Shown: in pieces, positions 53,399 through 64,000 of the stretch
Position numbering within the stretch: the first letter of the stretch is position 1
Layout: every line of letters starts with the position of its first letter
DNA from: Rotaria macrura
Lineage: Eukaryota; Rotifera; Eurotatoria; Philodinida; Philodinidae
Direction of reading: 5' to 3'
DNA: 64,000 nt
Assembly (NCBI GenBank): GCA_900239685.1
Contig: OENT01000076.1
Location: forward strand, 62,001 to 126,000
Program-made: the position numbers and the translations under genes
Notes under the pieces: generated by a model
The model's input: the letters and a program-made list of their open reading frames with translations, nothing else
Told to the model about the DNA's origin: nothing
Databases searched by the model: none

Positions 53399-54565
53399 TT
53401 ATGCCAATTCAAAAATCGTCTTCGTGGCAAAGATCAACATAGCAGCAAACATAAGGACAATAAATGATAAATTGCAAAGACAAAATGAAAAAGCTATATT
53501 TTTTTTCAAACGAGTTCTTCCTTCTTGTTGTTTTACGAAATGTTGTTGAATTTGAAATTGCCGTCGAGCATTTAACTGAGCAAATGTATCTAATTGTATA
53601 TCGTGATCACAAAGTAATCGACCTAGAACAAGATCACGCGTGTTCATAGAATGAACTTGACCATCACGTTCAATATGTATAACTTCATTCAATGGAATAG
53701 CTTTCAAATCAACTTTTGTTTTGTGTGATTTCTTTTTTGGTATAACTCCATCATCTTCTTGACGTAATAGAGACATTTCTCGCATATCGGATACTTGTGC
53801 ACGAATTTTTTCTCGTAAATCTGTCCAACGTAAATCTTTTTCAGCTAATTTAATTCTTGCATACGATTCACTCATCATAGCAATATCATGCAAACGATGA
53901 CGAACAATATGCCATTTTGAATTACGTGGCAAATGATAGGGATTTCGACGATTACGCGTTACGAAACTATTCGTTGAACGACGTCGACTCAATGAACGTA
54001 GCGTTGTTGAAGATGAATAGGATGAATGTATTCGACGACCGAAACGACGTTCAATTACATTACGTCGAAAATAATCAGCACGATTTGATTTTATATTTTT
54101 TCTATCAAGAAGCGAGGGATCTGATATGTGAAGTTCATTTTCATAGCTTAAATTTGATACTTCCAATTGACTTTTAGTTAAAGCTTGATGATCATCTAAA
54201 TTTTCATTCGAATTCAACTCAGTATTCATCTTAGACAGTGATCGTTTATTTGTTGTTGCTGATTCAGGATGATTACGATTTTCATGTTTTTTCGTCTGAG
54301 TCGTTCGTATTCGATTATTTTCATGGAAATGATCATTCGTTGTATTAAATGACGATGGCGTAACAGTAAGAAAATCCGTTGTTGATTGCGATATTGGTAG
54401 GCGACGTGTACGTCGATCAGATTCAATCGATTCTATTATACTTATTGGGAACGGTTTCAAAACTTTTGTCGGAGGAGATAATAATGTTTGATGTTCGCTT
54501 TGATTTTCAATACTTGACTTTGTTTGATCATCATTTGGTAAGTTTAAAGTGATCGTGGCAGCCAT
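53399..54565 (-). CDS. Unrecognised 388-aa protein with C-terminal membrane anchor
   Basis: The frame is uninterrupted from ATG (MAATITLNLPND) to TAA. A TTACTTCAG acceptor-like site lies 28 bp upstream of the ATG, so a non-coding 5' exon is likely. Residues 1 to about 215 are polar, Ser/Thr/Asn/Arg-rich and probably disordered. About 215-350 is more ordered and highly charged, with KWHIVRHRLHDIAMMSES, LAEKDLRWTDLREKIRAQV, LNEVIHIERDG and DLVLGRLLCDHDIQ. A basic RTRLKKN then precedes one hydrophobic span at about 357-381, with seven residues after it. There is no signal peptide, so the topology fits a tail-anchored protein of the ER, Golgi or mitochondrial membrane. Function is unknown. Confidence 0.68.
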   Translation of the reverse strand: MAATITLNLPNDDQTKSSIENQSEHQTLLSPPTKVLKPFPISIIESIESDRRTRRLPISQSTTDFLTVTPSSFNTTNDHFHENNRIRTTQTKKHENRNHPESATTNKRSLSKMNTELNSNENLDDHQALTKSQLEVSNLSYENELHISDPSLLDRKNIKSNRADYFRRNVIERRFGRRIHSSYSSSTTLRSLSRRRSTNSFVTRNRRNPYHLPRNSKWHIVRHRLHDIAMMSESYARIKLAEKDLRWTDLREKIRAQVSDMREMSLLRQEDDGVIPKKKSHKTKVDLKAIPLNEVIHIERDGQVHSMNTRDLVLGRLLCDHDIQLDTFAQLNARRQFQIQQHFVKQQEGRTRLKKNIAFSFCLCNLSFIVLMFAAMLIFATKTIFELA

Positions 54566-57026
54566 AAGTAATAGAAATATTTTATCTACACATCTGAAGT
54601 AAAACAATTGATTTAATAATATTCAATCGTGTAAATTTTTCACTCGTCAGTTGCTCTTGATGACATTGAAATAGTTTGTTTTAGTTGTGTGTAGAAGAGA
54701 AAAACAAATTATGAGAATGAAGCCAGATGCACACAGCAGTAGATGTGAATTCATGTGTCAAAATATTTTAAAAGCTACTTCACTGAAAAGAACAAGTGAT
54801 CACTGACAATGAACAATGTATGATTTTCTTCTAAGTCTCATTATGAAGAACGGATAGTTAATATAACAAAGTAGATGATTGAAAAATTAAAAAAAAACGC
54901 GCTACCTGTATTTTTTACTACATTATTCATTTGTGCTGTCGCATAACAGACCACTTATACGATACAATCTATCAGACAAATAAAAGAAAGAGAACGAACC
55001 AAGTAAGAAAAAAATATATCCTGTGATGTATACTGGATTCTTTTATTGCTTTTTTTTTCATCTTAATTCAATTCTTGTTCATTAATCTGAGTAAATTCTA
55101 AGCAAATCTTTGGCTTTAAATAACTGATACCTGAAAAAAGAGAATTCTCAAAATATAAAAAAATCCTATTTTCTGATGTTTACAATTATGGTAAAATTTT
55201 TTTAGAACATCATACATATTTATACATTCCTATTTTCATCTGAGATCAAATGATCTTTATGATCTTTTACAGTTTCTTAATTATTTTGATAATGATACAT
55301 AAAGAAAAAAATAAATTTTTCTAACATGTCATTCAAATGAAAGATCTACTTGTTTCTTAATCTAAGACAATATTATTTACACTTATACTAATATTGAGTT
55401 AGTCAATGAAAAATGATTATGTGATGTAGTAAATCATATAGATCGAGATAAGAAAGAAATTCGCATGGAAAGTAATAACTTCATTGCACGTAGATTATTG
55501 TTTTCTTATTTGAATAATTACGCATCAATTTTCAAAAGTCACTTGTATTGAAATTACATCATGCGTTGAAATATTGATATACCACTGAAAGTAATCCATT
55601 GACGTGGACATTTTCAAGGGGCGATTTCGTAGAAAACTGGACTGAATAGTTATGATGACCATGCACAAGTAAAAAAGACAACACAAAACAAAGAATAGAA
55701 ATATTTATTCAACGCACAAATTCGATCATTTATCAATTCAATCATAGTCTGATCAGAACAACCAATGCTATGTCGGCATGAAAAACACCTAGGACATATA
55801 TGGTATTCAGAGTGTCTCTCTGAATATCTACAGTTGATTAACATTTACTCAGTGATAGAGGGGGTGCATAAATATGTATACCATAGCATTTATACTAAAC
55901 TCACACCCACATTCGTATGCATTTTGTACCTGAAGACATCATTAGAGGATTAGAGAAATAAATTCAAATATATAAATACATATGCTTGTATTAATGATGA
56001 TGATTGTAGGAAAGCAAAGAAAAAAACTGCTGCTGTTTGTTGCAAACGAGCAACATTTACTGTCAGGAGAAAAAGATTTGAGTAATGCAACTAGAAAGTA
56101 TTTATATATAAGTTATTGAAACAAATTAAATTAGTATTGTTTTCTAGAAATTCTTTCAGTTGGTCTTTAACTAAGACTTAGAATTCTATTCCTCCACTAA
56201 CATGAATTATGTTGTTTATTATAGAAAAAGCGACGAAGAAATTCTCCATTAACCCCTGGAATTGAGATTAGTTACGATAGAAGTTATGAGTAAGATTCCC
56301 AGAAATGAACACACTACGTTTGTGATTGTCTGTACGTTATTAATATTATTATTATTATTATTATGTTTTCATATTTGTAAGTTTTTTCTAAATACTATAA
56401 AAACGATACTATCAACTTCACGATTACGAACAATTCGCTTGAAGAAATTTTGTAAAATTTTTCGGTACAGCACTGTTTTCAATATTTCACTCATTCAATT
56501 AATTACCTTGAAAATAAAATGATTCTAATAATCTAGAGGAAAACATTGATCTAAGACATTTTAAGAGAGCTTCTATGGGAGCACCAAGGAAGTGAAGCAC
56601 TCGATAAATTATGTTCGCCTCTTTTGTGCTCATTCAAAACTTCAATGTTTAAAATGACTAACGCTAGAATCTTAGGTTCTAATACCCTTCGTATGAAAAG
56701 TTAGTGAATATCAACTTTTGGTAATATGGCAGCTTTTTGTGGAAAAATAAGAAAAAATATTCTATAAAATATTTACTAGCTTGCGTGCCAGTGAATCATT
56801 TGAACCTTTTGTTCTTTATGTAGGAAGATAGTGAATCGAAAACTGAATAGAATAAGCTACATTCTTATAATAGAATGGCTAACCAAATAACTTTTATAGA
56901 GCGAATATGAGACAAAGGGGGTGGTCGTTTTAATCAGTCCGAATAAACAGTGCAACGTCTGCTGTATTTCAGGATAAAGAGATCCTAGACTGAATTTTAT
57001 ATATGTTGTGCAGTTCTTAAAAAAAG

Positions 57027-57500
57027 GTTTGACTCTGATCCGAAAAATGACTTATACTGCCTAATTTTTCATGACTTCTGATGGTTTTCTAATAAAAACT
57101 AAACATTTTTCGTAATTTTATTTCTCGTGGAATAATGCTAAAGCAAAACGAATTAGATTTTCGGAACCATCACGAATAACGCAGTCTAATCATGTGTATT
57201 CGAGCCGAAACTATTTCCACACCAGCAATGAACTGATGGGTACCAGGGAGAAAAATTCCATTTACCAATAGGTGAGGTGGAGCACTGGTCATTGTGGGCG
57301 TGGAAGTAGTTTCGGCTCGTCTATATACATGATTAGATGCAGTTTTTCGTGATGTTTTCGAAAATCACATTAGTTTTACTTAAGCGTTATTCCATGAAAA
57401 AGACAATTACGAAACATGTTTAGTTTTTATTGAAAAACCATCAGGAATCATGAAAAATTAGGCAGGATAATTTTTTTGAAAGCGTTGTTTGAATCATTCT
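57027..57500. repeat. Foldback / MITE-like inverted repeat
   Basis: The left arm (57027-57243) and right arm (57274-57500) are reverse complements at roughly 80%. Shared blocks include TGCCTAATTTTTCATGA, AAAACTAAACAT, GGAATAA, TCTAATCATGT and CGAGCCGAAACTA. The loop is about 30 bp and no protein is encoded. Confidence 0.8.
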
Positions 57501-59302
57501 GTAGAGAATAAAAAAAAACTTTACAACATGTATAAAATTCAGCATGGAAGTCCTAAAAATGACTGAACGATCATCGATATACTGAAAAATATTCAACTAC
57601 TTTCCACTCGAAAAATTACTAGTCATGAACAATATTTCATAAATAACTATCGATGAGTCTATATAAATATAATGTGCAATTAAGTGATTTTGTTCAGCTT
57701 TCAGTGCTTTATCATTTAGTATATTATACTAAAATATGTTGTTAATCTCTTGTGGTTTAAAATAACTCAACTTTATATTGATGAATTTTTATCATATTTT
57801 TCAAATAACATCGTGAGCACTTGTCAGTAAAATTGAGCTAACATTTCACGAGCTCAACCAAATGCACTAAAAATTTTGTTTTAAGGGTTTTAGATGATGC
57901 TAAACACAGTGAAAACATTAAATACAAAATCGAAATTTTATCAAGTGCGTCGATATATGGGACGGTCCTTGATCGTCTCTCATGGGTACTCTCTTAAGTT
58001 TCTAAAATTACTTGTGCGAAGCTGCTGAAAGTTAGTTCTATTCTTAAGAAAATATCTAGTCTGTCGTTATTAAGAATATTTCAGTTGTCACATGTCGAAT
58101 TTGAAAGAGATACAATTTCGATTTCGTCAGTCAATAACAAATGTTATCATGAAATGTTGAGTAGTTCAAAATTTACAAGAACATAGCCTACTTTCTACTA
58201 ATGTCTACACGATTCGTCACCGTGAAATAACCAGGAAATAACTCATACTATGTGTTTAACAAAAATAAGTAGTTTGTATTAAATAAAGCAAAACTTCATT
58301 GACAGTTATTTAGACAATACGCGTCTTATTGTTTTTCTTCTATTCTCATTCAACTATATCAAAAACGTAATTTTTGTGATTATCATCTAAGAAAGTATTT
58401 CTCAGTTAGCTGTAAAATGCTTCATCTATGATGAAAATATTCATTTCTCACGAAGAACTATATCATAGAGTTTTCAAGTGTGACCGAACAGTAAGAGTAA
58501 ATCGTCATGGCACGGAATTCAATAGGAACTGAACTTAGTTCATCGACTCTGAATTTGACAAAATCTGATGTTCCATAATCAAAGATCAAATATTCACATT
58601 TGTTTTTAACAGAATAGTTTTTACAAATGGTAGATATGACTGAATGTCAGTTCGTGTAAACGATTGATTACATGTGTCATCATTCGCTAATGCAAGCATA
58701 TCATTGTAACATGACGATTCTATTTCTTTTAAATTGTCGTTTCAATGCTGTAAAAGAGATAACAAAAAATAATGAGATATTACTTGTTTTCTTTGTTGTA
58801 GAAAATGAATTGTGTGATCTATTTTCAAGATAATTCATCATGCAGAATAGATATCGACTAAAGTGACGGGTTACTACAACGAGAATAAAATTGCATAGAA
58901 AAGCGAAATGTAAAATATTTACAGTTTTCAATAGCATCGATTTGATATCTGACATTTATTTTCTCAACGAATCACATTTATCAATATGATTAGTCGATTG
59001 TACTCTGGTATAAAATACAAACTAGGGAACTATCAAATTTTGTTCACTGTCATTGCATACCATCTTCCGTTAATTTTTTTGTGTATTATCATAATACTTT
59101 GAATAATATAACAATAAATTTTCTTTTTATGTTCTTCGAAAACAAAAATAACAAAGACTGTTGAACACTCACCAAACAACAAATAAATGCTCTTAATTTC
59201 ATACCTTGAATCGAAAAGCAGAAAAAAAACAAATTTAACTTACTAACCGACAATTGTTGAAATGCTCCAATGTATATACATATATATATATATATATGGC
59301 AA

Positions 59303-59351
59303 GCTTCCTCTTTTCTCTTCTTTCTTTACATAAAAGAAAAAGGAAGCTTCA
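59303..59351. repeat. Small hairpin next to an AT microsatellite
   Basis: AAGCTTCCT on the left pairs with AGGAAGCTT on the right, with a partly paired pyrimidine/purine stem between them. TA repeats lie just before it at about 59275-59298. Confidence 0.65.
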
Positions 59352-60229
59352 AGTGTTTCACTTTCCGTTACATTTAAGCAAACGGTAACTTATAAACAAC
59401 ATATAAAACGCTACTGTGTTTGTGAAGGTGAAAGATAATGTTTACATAATGCATTGTTCAGTAGTTTTTCTGCATATGGAATGCACATCTGAATAAGGTC
59501 TATATTTATCAAAATAAATCATTTGTCTTCGATCTACACTATTGAGAATATTGTCAATAATCAAAGGTAACCGAAGAAAAAAATTGAAACACAGATGAAG
59601 AAAAAATATTGATTTTGTATTCAATTTGTGTTATTTTTAACGTAAATAAACCATAAGGAAGTTATATATTAATACTTGAAGCAAAATCCATCGATGCTTC
59701 GGTATCATGAAGGAAAAGAAAATATTCGTCTAGATGAATTGTATACAGAACTTTCTTCTCTAATAACTATGACTTCTTCATATTACATGTATATTAGAAG
59801 CCGATAGATTTATGGTTTCCCTTTAATTTTAAATCAAACAGTGTGCAACTGTACTGTGAGAGAAAAAAAGCTTATAGTACAAAGATGCACATGTTTCGAA
59901 TCATTAGTAATCATTTAACGTCTCGAGTATAATTCATCATACTCAATGCAAAGGTCGACAGATTTTTGAATCATATAAGATTGTAATTGAAAAAACTTTA
60001 GCATCGTATTTTAATCGGTTAGAAAAGTTTAAACTTCTGGTTTTTTCTTAAATTTTCATTCATAGAAGATAATCAGATGACAGAGAAAATGTTGATTGTA
60101 GAAAATGAAAGTGATTTCATATGTAGTTTTATGAAAACATTCCATATGAGTGAATTCCACTGAAAAAAAAAGCATGTTCAATATATAGTATGGTATATAT
60201 GCGCATACTCAAATTGAAGTATTACAAAG

Positions 60230-60810
60230 GAATCACCTGAAGTCGGTCGAAAGTAAAAATGTCGAAATTAATGTACGAGAATAGTGTAGGGAAATTTGTT
60301 ATTGTAATTTTCTAATGAAGAGTTTATTAAGGTTTAAAAATCGAACAACTTTCACAAAAAAGCCTCTTAACGAATGCAATACTGAACGAGTGGTACCGTG
60401 TAAATAACTTTTGTTCAAAAAATCACGAAATAATCGATTATAATCATACGATTTTAATCAATAATTTAAGCTAGGATTTATATATCTAAATCTAACCAAA
60501 CGCTTTAAATCGATTGTAATCAGAATAATTGGCATAATCGATGAAAATCTGATTCTGCTAAGACCATTACTCCTTAAATTATTGATTAAAATCGATTATT
60601 TCGTGATTTTTTGAACAAAAGTTATTTACACGGTACCACTCGTTCAGTATTGCATTCGTTAAGAGGATTTTTGTGAAAGTTGTTCGATTTTTAAACCTTA
60701 ATAAACTCTACATTATAAAAGTACAATAACAAATTTCCCTACACTATTCTCGTACATTAATTTCGACATTTTACTTCCAACATTTTTACTTCCGACCAAA
60801 TTCAGGTTAC
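60230..60810. repeat. Young foldback / MITE-like inverted repeat
   Basis: Arms of about 240 bp (60230-60470 and 60572-60810) are nearly perfect reverse complements. Shared blocks include GTCGAAATTAATGTACGAGA, ATAGTGTAGGGAAATTTGTT, GAGTGGTACCGTGTAAATAA and TTTTGTTCAAAAAATCACGA. The right arm has a short duplication of about 14 bp (AAGTAAAA units), and the left arm has an extra 14 bp near its inner end. The loop is about 100 bp. There is no coding sequence. Confidence 0.88.
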
Positions 60811-63800
60811 CCATCACAGAGTAAGTCTTACGCGTAAAACTTAAAGCATCTATTATCTCTAGTGCTAACGACAATTTTATCATTTTGCAAAGTTTTGCCA
60901 TTGTATTCAGTTTTTTTTTTTTGAAAGTCCACTATGTATTTTTACTATCAAGAACAGGATGACATAAAAATAAACAGACTTCATAACAATATCCTTTAAG
61001 CCAGTTTCTTTAATCACTCGTATGATTTAAAGACGTCATGCGTGTAGTTCGAAGTCAGTCAAACATAATTGATCTTGTTGTCAATTGATATGAAGATAAC
61101 ATTTTACAAATTAGAAATAATTACTATGAAGGTTTACCTGTTCATTACTTTAGGCAGTTGATTAGCACTGAGCGATTACTCTAGTTGTAGATAATTTTAT
61201 TTTATTGTCTCTCAAAAATATGTATGCAAATAAACAAATATATATATATAATGTATATATGTATAGAATACATACTTCTATATATGGTTTCTAGTATGAG
61301 CACGTTGCTATAGCATATGAATAAATTGTCTCAAATTAATATCATGTGTTTGAATCTCATGAATAACATAATCTAAAAATGATGAGTAACAAACAATAAC
61401 TGTTAATATTTAAAAAAAAACATGTCTTATGTAAGCAAGATGTTTCCGTGGAGCTGTAACAATAATGTTCAAGTAATCGAATGTATACTAAAACTGATGC
61501 ATTTCACTTGAATAAATTAAAACAGACACTTTCAGTTATTAAAATTTCATCATTTTGATTGTAACTAACATTTTCATTGATGAAAAAAAAGTCCATCTAG
61601 TTTTTAGGCTTTGCGTCATGGTTTAGAATATGTTTATGTTCCGTGCTGTTCGCAACAGAAATAACATACAAACTATAACTTTTATTTAAGATCACTAAGA
61701 TTATTGTACGAGATGATTGTTGTGTTGGATTTCATTTTTGAAATGTCGACAGAATAAAACATCATGCCATCAAAAATATGTAAACTATTATATGAATGAT
61801 ATTCGCAGCTGTGTGACCAGTAAACTAATTCCTTATTGAAAATATCTCATTAAAAACTAAAACATAATAAACAAAACAAATAGTCGGAAATATGGGATAA
61901 ATCGATTTGTCTGTTCGATTAAACTTGGTATGTTGGATGTGTAGAAGTGTCACAGTTTAATGATGAATAGAAATAGCGAACACAGACACATGATGAAACT
62001 ATATGGATTAGTAGATTTAGTTTGTCAAAAGAATAGACAAAAGAAAAAGTTACATTCAGATTATATTCCAGTGTGTTGATTTAAATTAATATAATTCAAG
62101 ATGTAGAGCATTTTACAGTACCATTAAATCGAATTCTAATGACTATTAATTTGCAAGTGGAAGATAAAAAACCAAGTATGTTCAATTTTTACCCATCTTA
62201 AAGGTTTTAGCATAGTAGACTCATTTCCCAATTGTAGTTGAGAACGAATGATCTCAAAAGACATTTGAAAAAAGATTCTAATTCCCATGCATCCTAGATT
62301 CATAATACTCATATCTATGTATAATTAAATGCTTCAACTGTGCCATTGTTATACAGCCATGTAATTCTATCTATACGACTTACTATCGTATAGATTTTCG
62401 AAAAACATTCGTTTTTCCAAGAATCTATATGAATTCTTGTTTTCGATTGATGTTCTCTATCAAATTGAATGCTATTATATCAACGATTTTAAATACTACT
62501 TGATTCCGTTTTGTAATTTCTGTATTGTCTTCAACGTTTGAATTCAACCCAATGAGTCAATTCAAAGCTAAAATCTTAAAGAATAGCATCGATGTAGTCG
62601 ATGATATTCATAAACAACAAACCATGAACAATCGTTAGAACTATTATAACACTTTGTGGTATTCGATGAATATGGATTTTAACTAACAATTCTAGAAAAA
62701 AAAACAAAGATTCACAAGAACAATTCGCGAGATACTAGCATTTGGGTAGTGATGTCAGAAAACAGGAGACCTTGCATCGTTATCGAATACATGTTTCAGT
62801 GATGTATCAATCAATATGAAGTAAACATCAATGTGTAGAACTTCATAAAAAAGAAAAAGTTGAATTCATAATCATAAATCACGACATCTATTCGAAAATG
62901 TATTTGCTACATTCCTTTTTCTTTTTACAGATTTCGACAAGAATGATCTTATAGATTTCAGTTGATGATAACTACCACTTTGAATAAGTATTGTGTAAGG
63001 CGAAGTAAAAAGTAATCAAATCGATTCAAGTATATAAGTAAGATACAGGTAAAGTGCTTGCACAGAGATAGAGAGAGCATTGCACGCATAGTAAAAAGGA
63101 ATTTTTCTCAATTATTATTGTTCAACCGATTAGATTGTTTATTTTCATGAATCATCAGTTGAAACCCGAAGATGAATAATACTTTCATGGAATAATGACG
63201 AAGCAACGTAGGTATCGATTGAAGGAAGACCGTATCATACATACTTCTCAATTCAGAAGAGTATTTCTATGTTTTTTTTCTTCTTTCGAATCATAAAAAG
63301 TTACGAATGACATTTCAATAAATCTTTTCTCGTCAAACTTATTCACTTGTGATTTGATCTCAGTTACACAGAATTGCCATCATGAAATAAATAAATAATG
63401 TATTTTACCGATGAAACTTCTGACAAGAATCTTTTAATATTTACTAACATACATCTTTAACATATTCATATCATTCTCTTATAAAATATTCCTATTTTTG
63501 ATCACATTGTGCTTCTATTTACTCAATGAATGCATTGCCTCAAATTATTGTTTTTTATGAAAATCACATTTCCATTGTCTGTAGTGATCTAAGTATTCAT
63601 TGTGTGCGTGCATATATAGATATACATGCATGATAGAACAACATAATTTCGTTTTCATAAACCTGTCTGTAAAAAATTCTAGTATTACTAATAGACGCAC
63701 ATTTTTTAGAAGCATCATGTGGTTCACATTGATTCATGTTGAGCATTAAATAAATACTTGTTCATTAATTGTTATGCAATACAATCAACACTGTATGATA

Positions 63801-64000
63801 TTTGAGTCTTACACAGTCAGTAACTATATAGACTGAACTCTGCGAAAAGAACAATAATAAATCAAGCCATTTTCTCCTGGCGTAACACATTATTTACATC
63901 GTTCATTATGTCATATGTAGAATCATATTGATGATTCGAATATTGCTTGATTATATATACACGGTTGTTTTCTTATTCATAAATCTATCTATCTAGATTC

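Larger units (their letters stand above)
54566..64000. other. 9.4-kb gene-poor end of the window
   Basis: I find no convincing gene on either strand. Open frames are short, AT-driven and without motifs. The region holds two foldback elements (57027-57500 and 60230-60810), an AT microsatellite with a neighbouring hairpin at about 59275-59351, and general AT-rich DNA. It may include the promoter of the 53399-54565 gene, or distal regulatory DNA. Confidence 0.5.

Overview
The window looks like a piece of an animal nuclear genome. It is strongly AT-rich, its genes are split by canonical GT-AG introns, and the products are metazoan types: an SLC22-like transporter, a peptidoglycan recognition protein (PGRP), two NRARP-like ankyrin proteins, soluble adenylyl cyclase (ADCY10), the Golgi PDZ protein GOPC, an ankyrin-repeat protein and two membrane proteins I do not recognise. 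Many introns are very short (52-93 bp) and a minority are long (0.7-4 kb). Together with the codon style, the near-identical inverted gene pair and the foldback repeats, this suggests a rotifer, perhaps a bdelloid. That is inference from style, not a proven assignment. I see no CRISPR array, rRNA, tRNA or transposase gene.

Layout. 1-360 holds the likely 3' end of a plus-strand gene. 922-2722 (minus) is a three-exon SLC22-type transporter. 2723-9317 has no convincing gene but holds two foldback (long inverted repeat) elements. 9318-10395 (plus) is a six-exon secreted PGRP with a clip-like cysteine-rich N-terminus and altered zinc ligands. 12164-12478 (minus) and 17859-18161 (plus) are two almost identical NRARP-like genes facing away from each other. 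Between them lies 12772-14933 (minus), a type I membrane protein with an LRR-like ectodomain. 21038-37377 (minus) is an 11-exon ADCY10 gene. Its 4-kb intron carries a long inverted repeat. 40055-44132 (minus) is a seven-exon GOPC gene. 50146-52152 (minus) is a five-exon ankyrin-repeat gene. 53399-54565 (minus) encodes an unrecognised protein with a C-terminal membrane anchor. 54566-64000 is gene-poor and carries two more foldback elements.

For the split genes I rebuilt exon joins by hand. Splice sites are canonical and the phases agree at every listed junction, which is the main support for these models. The genes do not form an obvious pathway. Common themes are signalling and scaffolding (ADCY10, GOPC, NRARP, ankyrin protein) and the cell surface or defence (SLC22, PGRP, LRR-like receptor). 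The most unusual items are the inverted NRARP pair whose identity stops close to the coding sequence, the PGRP that has lost two of three zinc ligands, the enlarged cyclase with an altered Walker A motif, and a series of foldback elements of different ages.
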